This document shows, in pieces, positions 1 through 5,903 of a stretch of DNA of 5,903 bases (the stretch's first letter is position 1; every line of letters begins with the position of its first letter). Under the pieces are notes generated by a model. It was not told where the DNA came from. It ran no database searches and saw only the letters and a list, made by a program, of their open reading frames with translations. A program made the position numbers and the translations under genes. Source of the DNA: Lachnospiraceae bacterium UBA3711 (GTDB lineage Bacteria > Bacillota > Clostridia > Lachnospirales > Lachnospiraceae); assembly GCA_002371345.1 (NCBI GenBank), contig DFHY01000002.1:1-5903 (forward strand), given 5' to 3'.

Positions 1-1
1 C

Positions 2-700
2 TCACTCTTTCTGTTCAGCTCTGCCATCTGTTTCATCTGCACGGCAGTCGTAAGGCAGTATTCCCCGCCCGGAGAGCGCCTCATCCAGCTGCTGGAATGT
101 ATTCTCAAGGTTTTCTGATGAATTGTCAATTGTCAGATCACATAAAGAGCGGAAGCTTTCATCAGATCTCTGGCTCCTGAATATGTCATCAATCTTCTCA
201 TCCGTATATCCACGGCTTTTCTTCAGACGGGCACGGCGCGACTCTTCATCGGCGTATATATACCATATCTCATCGCAGATCTCACCGTAGCCGTCATCAA
301 GAAGAAGAGCCGCCTCGATCACTGTCAGCATGCGGCGGCTCAGTGATGAGCCGCGCCCGCACCGCGCGCGATATGATGAGATCAGCTCTATGACCCTCTT
401 TTTAACCTCAGGATGAACGATATGATTGAGTTCTGTCAGAAGCTCTCTGTCAGAGAAGACCAGTGCCGCAACAGCCCTGCGGTTGAAGCTTCCGTCCTCA
501 TTCAGAAGTGTTGAGCCACCTTCCGGATCCCTCCTGCCACAGAGGAGCTTCAGCATCGGCTCATAGCATGCCTCGCCCGGCGTCTGCAGCTGCCGGGCAA
601 CTTCATCACATTCAATCAGGAATGCGCCGTACCGGTTCCTGAGATATTCAAGGACCGTGCTTTTTCCGCATCCGACGCCTCCGGTTATACCAAGTATCAT
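2..700 (-). CDS. coaE: Dephospho-CoA kinase (CoaE)
   Basis: This cytoplasmic enzyme carries out the last step of coenzyme A synthesis, ATP-dependent phosphorylation of the 3'-hydroxyl of dephospho-CoA's ribose. Numbered from the ATG at 700 (232 aa), the P-loop GGVGCGKS is at 7-14, the likely catalytic Asp is D32 in CDEVAR, and the family's LNxxxHP motif is at 91-97. EAALLLD (129-135) matches the core strand region, and a lid-like Arg/Lys-rich helix with RGYTDEKI follows near 160. Start choice: the ATG at 700 puts the P-loop at the usual distance from the N-terminus and has GAGG 9 nt upstream. In-frame ATGs at 715 (GGAG 9 nt upstream) and 733 (no clear site) would overlap polA. The polA TGA (704-702) lies one base before the chosen ATG, suggesting translational coupling. 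The protein is about 30 residues longer than typical CoaE, mostly in a polar tail after residue 205. The stop is at 4-2, so the gene is complete. Confidence 0.93.
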   Translation of the reverse strand: MILGITGGVGCGKSTVLEYLRNRYGAFLIECDEVARQLQTPGEACYEPMLKLLCGRRDPEGGSTLLNEDGSFNRRAVAALVFSDRELLTELNHIVHPEVKKRVIELISSYRARCGRGSSLSRRMLTVIEAALLLDDGYGEICDEIWYIYADEESRRARLKKSRGYTDEKIDDIFRSQRSDESFRSLCDLTIDNSSENLENTFQQLDEALSGRGILPYDCRADETDGRAEQKE

Positions 701-701
701 A

Positions 702-3350
702 TCAGTGGGCCTCATACCAGCTTGCTCCGTCATGCATATCGATCTCGAGGCGCACCTTCATATCCGCGGCGCCTTCCATCTCCTCGCGCAGGATCCTCTT
801 AACTTCATCGACCTCGTCCCGGTCAGCCTCAACCAGCAGCTCGTCATGGATCTGCAGGACAAGACGCGACTTCAGACCTTCCTCTCTCAGCCTGCGGTCA
901 ACGCCGATCATAGCGATCTTGATGATGTCGGCGGCCGTTCCCTGGATCGGCGCGTTCATGGCGACCCTCTCTCCGAAGGAGCGTCTCATGAAGTTGGACT
1001 CCTTTAGCTCCGGAACCGGACGTCTTCTTCCGAACATGGTGCTGCACCAGCCTCTCTCCTTCGCTCCTCTCACCTCCTCATCAAGGAAAGCCTTGATTCC
1101 CGGGAAGGTATGGAAGTACTGCTCAATGAACCGGGCCGCCTCCCTGCGCGTGATGGACAGCCCCTGGCTCAAGCCGAATGAGCTTATCCCGTACACAATT
1201 CCGAAGTTTACGGCCTTCGCGTTCCTTCTGAGCTGTGGGGTCACTTCTTCCAGCGGAACATGGAAAACCGAGCTGGCGGTTATGGCGTGAATATCCTCAG
1301 CGGAATTGTAGGCTTCGATCAGCGCCTGGTCCTGCGACATATGGGCAAGTATCCTGAGCTCAATCTGCGAATAATCCGCATCGACAAATCTCGATCCGTC
1401 CTTGGGGACAAATACCTTCCGAAGCTCCCGTCCAAGCTCTGTCCTCACCGGAATATTCTGCAGGTTAGGGTCAGTGGAGCTTATACGTCCCGTCGCCGTA
1501 ATTGTCTGGTTGAACTTCCCGTGAATCCTGCCGTCCTGAGCAATATACTCCGACAGTCCCTCGGCATAGGTCGACTTAAGCTTGGTTAACTGGCGGTACT
1601 CCAGGATATCGGCGACGATACTGTTATCCTCCGCGAGCTTCTCAAGAACATCCGCGGCAGTGGAATAACCTGTCTTCGTCTTCTTGCCGCTCGGAAGATG
1701 CAGATCCTCGAACAGCACCGTCCCCAGCTGTTTCGGGGAGTTTATATTGAACTCTTTCCCCGCCTCTTCATATATCTGTCTCTCAAGGCCGGCGATTCTC
1801 TCCGACAGCCTCACACCGTAATCATGCAGCTCCTGCGCCTTAACAAGAATACCTTCCCGCTGCATGCGGTACAGGACGAAGACCAGAGGCATCTCGATAT
1901 CGTCAAACAGCTTCCCCATGCCCTGCTCATCAAGCAGGCTTCGGATCCTCTTCGAAGACTCAAGCGCCGACCTGGCTTTGAGGCAGGTTATCTTCATCCA
2001 GTCATCCTGCGTGAGATCTTTGTCTTTCTTCTTGCCGAACAGCTCGGTCCGTGAAGGAACCATGGCTCCCGCGTATGCCCCCGAGAGATAATCATAGCTG
2101 TACTCTCCCTGCAGCGGATTCAGCAGATACGCGCCGACCGCGCAGTCGAAGAACTTCCTCTCGTCAAGCCCGCCATCCAGGAATGCAAGCTGCTCCTTCA
2201 GACCGATGGCGCATACAAGATCCGCCCTGCCGATAACGCTCTTCAGGGCGCCGGCGTCCTCACCTGTGACATATCCGCATCTGCCGTCAAAAGCCACGGC
2301 ATATCCGGTCATACGGTCGTCAATATACGCGATCTGTATACCCACTCTTCCTGACTCAGCCGCGGCGTCAAGAAACGCTCCGGTATCGTCAACCATCTCA
2401 AAAACAGCTTCAGCTTCGCCGGGCCGATCCGCGCCCTCCGTGCCCGCTGCGGAGATAATTCCGTTCATCCCGTCCAGCATACGTGTGATCATGGTCCTGA
2501 GCTCAAGCTTCTTGCACAGCTCAAGCGCCTTCGGCGTGTACAGCGCGGCGTGCTCCGGATCAAGCCTTGCCGCCTCCAGATCCAGTTCAAACGGAGCATC
2601 ACGGTCGATCGTCGCCAGCCACAGAGACAGTCTGGCATCCTCCCAGTAATCCCGCAGTGAATTCTGAGCCCTTGCGGGCCTGATCTCATCAATATGCTCA
2701 TGCGCATTTTCAATGGAATGGTACTCGGAGATGATCTTTACCGCCGTCTTCTCACCGACGCCCGGAATTCCGGGAATATTGTCCGAAGCATCGCCCATCA
2801 GGGCTTTCACATGAATGAACTCTTCCGGCGTAACCTGATACTTCTCAAGGACATCCGAGGCAAAATAATTTTCCACCTCTGTTCCGCCCTTCTTCGTCTT
2901 TGGAATCCGTATCTGGGTCCTGTCAGAGGCAAGCTGAAGAAGATCCCTGTCTCCAGAAATAACCCGGACATCAAGACCATTTTCCTCCGCCCTCTTGGAG
3001 GCTGTTCCGATCAGGTCGTCCGCTTCGTATCCCTCGAGCATCATCAGCGGAACGCCCATGGCTCCGAGCATCTCCTTGATCACCGGAATCTGCTCCCTGA
3101 GTTCGTCGGGCATCGCGTGGCGCGTTCCCTTATAAGCGGAATATTCCTTGTGCCTGAAGGTAGGCGCGCTCAGGTCAAACGCGACAGCGAGATACTGCGC
3201 TTTCTCCTCCTCCAGTACCTTGAACATAATATTCAGAAAACCGTACACAGCGTTAGTATGGAGACCTGCGCTGCTTGTGAGGAGCGGGATCCCGTAGTAC
3301 GCCCGGTTCATAATGCTGTGTCCGTCTATCAGGACGATCTTTTCACTCAT
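702..3350 (-). CDS. polA: DNA polymerase I (PolA), with degenerate 3'-5' exonuclease domain
   Basis: This is a family A repair and Okazaki-processing polymerase of 882 aa, close to Bacillus-type Pol I (about 880) and shorter than E. coli's 928. The 5' nuclease/flap domain (about 1-290) shows D9, D59, YEADD (108-112), SGDRD (132-136), GDASDN (186-191) and a helix-hairpin-helix GIPGVGEK (194-201). The 3'-5' exonuclease-like domain (about 315-475) lacks the acidic DxE, LKYD and YxxxD residues, so it is probably inactive in proofreading. The polymerase domain (about 480-882) has TGRISSTDPNLQNIP (620-634), motif A DADYSQIELR with catalytic D659, motif B RRNAKAVNFGIVYG (708-721, K712, F716, Y720) and motif C QIHDE with D836. 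The ATG at 3350 is chosen because GGGAGG lies 8 nt upstream and MSEKIVLIDG is the usual family start. An in-frame GTG at 3383 would add 11 unconvincing residues. It sits 49 nt after the zinc-finger gene and abuts coaE. Confidence 0.98.
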   Translation of the reverse strand: MSEKIVLIDGHSIMNRAYYGIPLLTSSAGLHTNAVYGFLNIMFKVLEEEKAQYLAVAFDLSAPTFRHKEYSAYKGTRHAMPDELREQIPVIKEMLGAMGVPLMMLEGYEADDLIGTASKRAEENGLDVRVISGDRDLLQLASDRTQIRIPKTKKGGTEVENYFASDVLEKYQVTPEEFIHVKALMGDASDNIPGIPGVGEKTAVKIISEYHSIENAHEHIDEIRPARAQNSLRDYWEDARLSLWLATIDRDAPFELDLEAARLDPEHAALYTPKALELCKKLELRTMITRMLDGMNGIISAAGTEGADRPGEAEAVFEMVDDTGAFLDAAAESGRVGIQIAYIDDRMTGYAVAFDGRCGYVTGEDAGALKSVIGRADLVCAIGLKEQLAFLDGGLDERKFFDCAVGAYLLNPLQGEYSYDYLSGAYAGAMVPSRTELFGKKKDKDLTQDDWMKITCLKARSALESSKRIRSLLDEQGMGKLFDDIEMPLVFVLYRMQREGILVKAQELHDYGVRLSERIAGLERQIYEEAGKEFNINSPKQLGTVLFEDLHLPSGKKTKTGYSTAADVLEKLAEDNSIVADILEYRQLTKLKSTYAEGLSEYIAQDGRIHGKFNQTITATGRISSTDPNLQNIPVRTELGRELRKVFVPKDGSRFVDADYSQIELRILAHMSQDQALIEAYNSAEDIHAITASSVFHVPLEEVTPQLRRNAKAVNFGIVYGISSFGLSQGLSITRREAARFIEQYFHTFPGIKAFLDEEVRGAKERGWCSTMFGRRRPVPELKESNFMRRSFGERVAMNAPIQGTAADIIKIAMIGVDRRLREEGLKSRLVLQIHDELLVEADRDEVDEVKRILREEMEGAADMKVRLEIDMHDGASWYEAH

Positions 3351-3358
3351 CTGCTGTA

Positions 3359-3364
3359 CCTCCC
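3359..3364 (-). promoter_or_regulatory. Ribosome binding site of polA
   Basis: The minus strand reads GGGAGG, 8 nt before the ATG at 3350. It decides the polA start in favour of 3350 over the upstream GTG at 3383. Confidence 0.85.
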
Positions 3365-3383
3365 GTGACCTTGCGCAGGCCAC
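3365..3383 (-). other. Possible small hairpin in the polA leader
   Basis: On the minus strand GTGGCC (3383-3378) and GGTCAC (3370-3365) can pair as a 6-bp stem with one G-U pair, around a 7-nt loop TGCGCAA. It ends directly against the polA ribosome binding site. There is no following T-run, so it is not an intrinsic terminator. A stem this short can arise by chance. Confidence 0.3.
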
Positions 3384-3399
3384 ATCTGCTGCGAAGATG

Positions 3400-3840
3400 C
3401 TACTGTCCGCTGTCAGAGGATTCGTATGGCGCTGCTGCCGGCATGCCGTAATCCTGCGGGCTTTCCGTATCGACCACAGGTATGATCTCTGTGCGGTGGC
3501 GGCTGATATATCCGCCCGGCATCCTTATCAGAGAATAAAATGCTCCGGCCAGGGCAATTTCCGCCGCGATTATCAGACTCACCTTCACGATCTTGTTTCT
3601 GCGCCTGACCTGAAGATACTCACGGGATTTTCTCAGTCTCCCCCTGAGCTTTCTGGCGTAGTTATAATCACCCTTCTCATCCTCATTGTTCAAAGTGCGG
3701 TATATCGAGAAATAAACCTCCAGCTCGCCGAAGCAGCTCTGGCAGGTCTGGACATGATCAAGAAAGTCTTCCAGCTCCCGGTCAGACAGAACGCCGTCAA
3801 GATAAGGCCTTATCATCTGCTGTGCCTTAACACAATCCAT
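3400..3840 (-). CDS. Anti-sigma-type zinc-finger membrane protein (zf-HC2-like)
   Basis: This is a predicted 146-aa membrane protein with its N-terminus in the cytoplasm. The N-terminal module carries C3, then H29-x3-C33-x2-C36, with PYLDGVLS between. This is the layout of the zinc-binding anti-sigma (ZAS/zf-HC2) domain that in other proteins binds ECF sigma factors. A basic stretch (about 63-83) precedes one hydrophobic segment (about 84-105, IVKVSLIIAAEIALAGAF). The remaining 40 residues would lie outside the cell, are rich in Pro, Ser and acidic residues, and match no domain I know. The ATG at 3840 is chosen because AGGAGG lies 10 nt upstream and the finger starts at residue 3. The in-frame TTG at 3885 would overlap xth. 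The gene is 14 nt after xth and 49 nt before polA. No sigma factor gene is in the window, so the partner is unknown; the anti-sigma role is inference from the fold signature. Confidence 0.85.
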   Translation of the reverse strand: MDCVKAQQMIRPYLDGVLSDRELEDFLDHVQTCQSCFGELEVYFSIYRTLNNEDEKGDYNYARKLRGRLRKSREYLQVRRRNKIVKVSLIIAAEIALAGAFYSLIRMPGGYISRHRTEIIPVVDTESPQDYGMPAAAPYESSDSGQ

Positions 3841-3850
3841 AGGTCTTCCG

Positions 3851-3856
3851 CCTCCT
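3851..3856 (-). promoter_or_regulatory. Ribosome binding site of the zinc-finger gene, overlapping the xth stop
   Basis: The minus strand reads TAGGAGG, where TAG (3857-3855) is the stop codon of the exonuclease III gene and AGGAGG is the ribosome binding site of the next gene. The spacing to the ATG at 3840 is 10 nt. The overlap favours coupled translation of the two genes. Confidence 0.8.
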
Positions 3857-4610
3857 ACAGGTCTGCCGTAAGTTCCACCGGACAATGGTCCGAGCCTGTT
3901 ATCTGAGTATGTATCTTCGAGCCGGTCAGCCGCTCATCCACCCGGCTCGACGTGATGAAGTAGTCTATACGCCAACCTGCGTTCTTTTCTCTGGCGCGGA
4001 AACGGTAGCTCCACCATGAGTACACTCCTGTCGTATCAGGATAAAAATATCTGAAGGTATCCGTGAATCCCGAGTCGAGCAGCTGTGTCATCTTCGCACG
4101 CTCCTCGTCCGTGAATCCGGCGTTCCTCCTGTTTGTCTTAGGATTCTTCAGATCTATCTCCTCGTGGGCTACGTTGAGATCTCCGCACAGCACCACAGGC
4201 TTCTCACTGTCAAGAGACATGAGATATGAGCGGAAATCATCCTCCCACTTCATCCGGTATTCAAGTCTCTTCAGCTCGTTCTGGGAGTTCGGCGTATAGC
4301 ACGTCACAAAGAAGAAGCCCGGATACTCCAGCGTGATAACTCTTCCCTCCTGATCATGCTCATCGATGCCGATACCGTACCTCACACTCACAGGCTCCTT
4401 CTTCGCGAATACCGCAGTTCCCGAATACCCCTTCTTCAGAGCATAGTTCCAGTACTGATGGTACCCCGGAGTCTCAAGATCAATCTGTCCCTCCTGCAGC
4501 TTCGTCTCCTGCAGCGCGAAGATATCGGCGTCAAGTTCTCTGAATACCTCCTCAAAGCCCTTACCGACACATGCCCGGAGCCCGTTAACGTTCCAGCTTA
4601 TGGCTTTCAT
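3855..4610 (-). CDS. xth: Exodeoxyribonuclease III / AP endonuclease (ExoA/XthA family)
   Basis: This Mg-dependent nuclease of the endonuclease/exonuclease/phosphatase fold nicks DNA 5' to abasic sites and trims blocked 3' ends in base excision repair. In 251 aa, a usual family length, it shows the full active-site set: N7 in SWNVNGLRA, E35 in LQETKL (metal ligand), Y105 in CYTPNS, D144 and N146 in CGDLNVAH, D216 in WRIDYF, and D241-H242 in GSDHCPV. The length, and the WRIDYF and SDHCP spacing, resemble the Gram-positive ExoA/human APE1 branch. The ATG at 4610 is chosen because AAAGGAG lies 8 nt upstream and MKAISWNVNG is the family start; the extension to 4661 is not family-like. The neighbouring polA supplies the next step, gap filling, so co-expression would make functional sense. 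The gene lies 51 nt after the transglutaminase-like gene and 14 nt before the zinc-finger gene. Confidence 0.96.
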   Translation of the reverse strand: MKAISWNVNGLRACVGKGFEEVFRELDADIFALQETKLQEGQIDLETPGYHQYWNYALKKGYSGTAVFAKKEPVSVRYGIGIDEHDQEGRVITLEYPGFFFVTCYTPNSQNELKRLEYRMKWEDDFRSYLMSLDSEKPVVLCGDLNVAHEEIDLKNPKTNRRNAGFTDEERAKMTQLLDSGFTDTFRYFYPDTTGVYSWWSYRFRAREKNAGWRIDYFITSSRVDERLTGSKIHTQITGSDHCPVELTADL

Positions 4611-4618
4611 GATTATAT

Positions 4619-4625
4619 CTCCTTT
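4619..4625 (-). promoter_or_regulatory. Ribosome binding site of the exonuclease III gene
   Basis: The minus strand reads AAAGGAG, 8 nt before the ATG at 4610. It fixes that start and rules out the longer reading frame that begins at 4661. Confidence 0.85.
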
Positions 4626-4661
4626 AATACTGTGATTGATTCTCAATTGTTCACCGTACAC

Positions 4662-5795
4662 TCAGTAATTGACCCAGGTCCCGGTCACCCAGGGACTCTG
4701 GCTGTACGGCTTCAGGAAATCGTACCGCGTGCTTACGCAGAAGTTGTAAGGCTTATTCCTGCTGTCTTTCCGCCAGAACGCGGAATCCGAAACCATGAAA
4801 TTCAGATAATTATATGGATACATCGGATTATCCGTGTCAATGCCCGTCACATCGATGTTGTACCATTGTCCGTCGATCAGCACCTGGTTCCACGCGTGCG
4901 CTTTTGTACTGATATAGTCGCATGGTATAGATGTCCCGTCCATCAGGAAATCATATGTCCTAGCGTAATGATAGCACTGCCCGATATGAGTCTGAAGGAG
5001 CGAATAGTCAGGGCCGTTTGTGACCGCGTAGGACGCGTAGTCGCACAGCCACTTCGCAAGTGCCAGACATATCTCCTGATCTGACATCCCGGGCCGTACC
5101 AGCTGTGAGATGACCTGGGTTCTCATCTGGGTATATACCGTGTCCAGGCCTGACGGACGCACAACCAGCTTATAGTGAAGCGTCTTCGACCCGCTTCTTG
5201 CCGTGATATTCGCGATTCCGCTCCTGCCCATGTATGTCTCCACAAGCTGGCAGTGTTTACCCGGGAGCACTGTGGAGGAAAGAATGTCCCCGTTGGAGTA
5301 CAGGCCGGCAATCTGAGTATTGTCAACCGTCCAGGTCCATGTCCGGTTGTATCCGTTCATGACTCCCAGATTGTATGAGCTGCCGGTCTCTATCGTCTTG
5401 CCCTCACGGTCCGTCTCATAGCAGAAAATATACGGCTTCTCCTTCTTCTTTCCCCTGACTGTCACCCTGCACTGCAGTGTGGTTTCCCCGGCCTGAACCG
5501 AGATAACCGTATATCCCATATGCTTAGCCTTGACAATCCCCTTGCCCGAGACCTTCGCCACATATGGATTGCTGGACTTCCACTTAGCCTTCTTCCTGTA
5601 GTTTTTAAGCTTCAGCTTATAGTTCTTCCCTGCATTCAGAGTAATCTTCGACTTGTTCAGCCTGGGAGCCGAAGCCGCGTAGGAAGATCCAGGCATAAAA
5701 GCCAGGCACAGCATCATGTACACGAGGATCGGCCATACTCCTCGAAAAGGCCGCTTATTCATTGTTTCTCTGTAATACTTCACGCACTCTTTCAT
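4662..5795 (-). CDS. Secreted protein with Ig-like (Big_2) and transglutaminase-like domains
   Basis: This is a 377-aa predicted exported protein. Residues 1-40 form a signal peptide: basic n-region (KRPFRG), hydrophobic core VWPILVYMMLCLAF, and likely cleavage after SSYA or AASA. Residues 44-114 look like a bacterial Ig-like Big_2 domain (LNKSKITLNAGK, KWKSSNPYVAKVSGKGIVKA) and are strongly basic. Residues 116-213 are probably a second, diverged beta domain. Residues 220-320 are transglutaminase-like: C274 in GQCYHYA, H300 in AHAWNQV and D315 in WYNIDVT are spaced like a Cys-His-Asp triad. Such domains may crosslink or cleave peptides; the substrate here is unknown. The mature part holds eight cysteines (109, 125, 182, 243, 251, 274, 292, 353). 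No LPXTG motif or C-terminal anchor is seen. The ATG at 5795 has GGGAG 10 nt upstream; ATG 5762 would give a tidier signal peptide but has a weaker site. It is first of the five full genes, 51 nt before xth. Confidence 0.88.
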   Translation of the reverse strand: MKECVKYYRETMNKRPFRGVWPILVYMMLCLAFMPGSSYAASAPRLNKSKITLNAGKNYKLKLKNYRKKAKWKSSNPYVAKVSGKGIVKAKHMGYTVISVQAGETTLQCRVTVRGKKKEKPYIFCYETDREGKTIETGSSYNLGVMNGYNRTWTWTVDNTQIAGLYSNGDILSSTVLPGKHCQLVETYMGRSGIANITARSGSKTLHYKLVVRPSGLDTVYTQMRTQVISQLVRPGMSDQEICLALAKWLCDYASYAVTNGPDYSLLQTHIGQCYHYARTYDFLMDGTSIPCDYISTKAHAWNQVLIDGQWYNIDVTGIDTDNPMYPYNYLNFMVSDSAFWRKDSRNKPYNFCVSTRYDFLKPYSQSPWVTGTWVNY

Positions 5796-5805
5796 AGCTT
5801 AGCCG

Positions 5806-5810
5806 CTCCC
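5806..5810 (-). promoter_or_regulatory. Ribosome binding site of the transglutaminase-like gene
   Basis: The minus strand reads GGGAG, 10 nt before the ATG at 5795 and just after the stop codon (5814-5812) of the preceding partial frame. It supports 5795 rather than 5762 as the start. Confidence 0.55.
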
Positions 5811-5811
5811 A

Positions 5812-5901
5812 TCACTGATTCCGTTCACATAACCGCGCATATCCCATGACCTTATACAGGCTCAGGAACGCATTGAAAGCATAATTGACACTCAGCGCTC
5901 C
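5812..5901 (-). CDS. C-terminal end of an unrecognised gene (partial, cut by the right edge)
   Basis: Of the three minus-strand frames at the right edge this is the only one open for a useful length: 29 codons ending in TGA at 5814-5812. It begins outside the window. The visible residues include NYAFNAFLSLYKVMGYAR followed by LCERNQ, a mildly hydrophobic, aromatic-rich stretch then a polar end. I do not recognise the family. Support for its being real comes from position: the stop falls 16 nt before the next ATG, with that gene's ribosome binding site in the gap, as elsewhere in this array. At 29 codons a chance open frame is possible. Confidence 0.45.
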   Translation of the reverse strand, partial: GALSVNYAFNAFLSLYKVMGYARLCERNQ

Positions 5902-5903
5902 GC

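Noticed and set aside
657..1007. Plus-strand open frame of 116 codons over the polA/coaE junction
   Set aside because: It is antisense to polymerase motif C and the CoaE P-loop, both plainly real; no domain or start signal supports it.
2694..3368. Plus-strand open frame of 224 codons
   Set aside because: It is antisense to the conserved 5' nuclease domain of polA. The product shows no domain and it arises from the low stop frequency on the reverse of GC-rich codons.
3351..3399. Intrinsic terminator between the zinc-finger gene and polA
   Set aside because: The only hairpin is short and is followed by a ribosome binding site rather than a T-run.
3313..3906. Plus-strand open frame of 197 codons across the zinc-finger gene
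   Set aside because: The opposite strand has an intact zinc ligand pattern, a membrane segment and a strong ribosome binding site; the plus-strand product has no recognisable family.
4611..4661. Possible promoter for xth in the 51-nt gap (TTGAGA-like and TATAAT-like strings)
   Set aside because: The TATAAT string lies between the ribosome binding site and the ATG, and is 23 nt from TTGAGA. Other pairings are poor matches, so no promoter is called.
4356..5084. Plus-strand open frame of 242 codons
   Set aside because: It lies antisense across the ends of the exonuclease III and transglutaminase-like genes, has no recognisable domain, and both genes beneath it have clear catalytic motifs.
5840..5880. 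Possible promoter (TTTCAA, 16 nt, TATAAG) before the transglutaminase-like gene
   Set aside because: The -35 match is only about three of six bases and the site lies inside the open frame of the preceding partial gene.

Overview
The window is a single gene array on the minus strand, transcribed from high to low coordinates. No gene on the plus strand could be supported. Base composition is near half G+C. Four of the five full-length genes have a clear GGAGG-like ribosome binding site, and the fifth (coaE) has weaker candidates. The order polA then coaE, a Pol I with a decayed proofreading domain, and a secreted Ig-like plus transglutaminase-like protein together suggest a Gram-positive member of the Clostridia, plausibly Lachnospiraceae. 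This taxonomic call is inference from gene content and style, not from a marker gene comparison.

Layout in transcription order: (1) the last 29 codons of an unrecognised gene entering from the right edge (5901-5812); (2) a 377-residue secreted protein with a signal peptide, a Big_2-like Ig domain and a C-terminal transglutaminase-like domain with an apparent Cys-His-Asp triad (5795-4662); (3) exodeoxyribonuclease III (4610-3855); (4) a 146-residue single-pass membrane protein with an N-terminal anti-sigma-type zinc finger (3840-3400); (5) DNA polymerase I, polA (3350-702); (6) dephospho-CoA kinase, coaE (about 700-2), whose stop codon ends one base short of the left edge.

The genes are tightly packed. 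Gaps are 16, 51, 14, 49 and 1 nt, and no terminator hairpin is visible in any of them, so co-transcription is likely. ExoIII and Pol I form a natural base-excision-repair pair: AP-site incision and 3'-end cleaning, then gap filling and flap removal. CoaE is a frequent neighbour of polA in Firmicutes but belongs to CoA synthesis. The two envelope proteins (transglutaminase-like and zinc-finger/membrane) are the less expected members. No sigma factor is present to pair with the zinc-finger protein.

Most of the window is ordinary housekeeping sequence. No mobile element, CRISPR array, tRNA, rRNA or riboswitch was recognised, and there is no strong case for a wholly new system. The best leads are the orphan zinc-finger membrane protein between the two repair genes and the cysteine-rich secreted transglutaminase-like protein at the head of the array.
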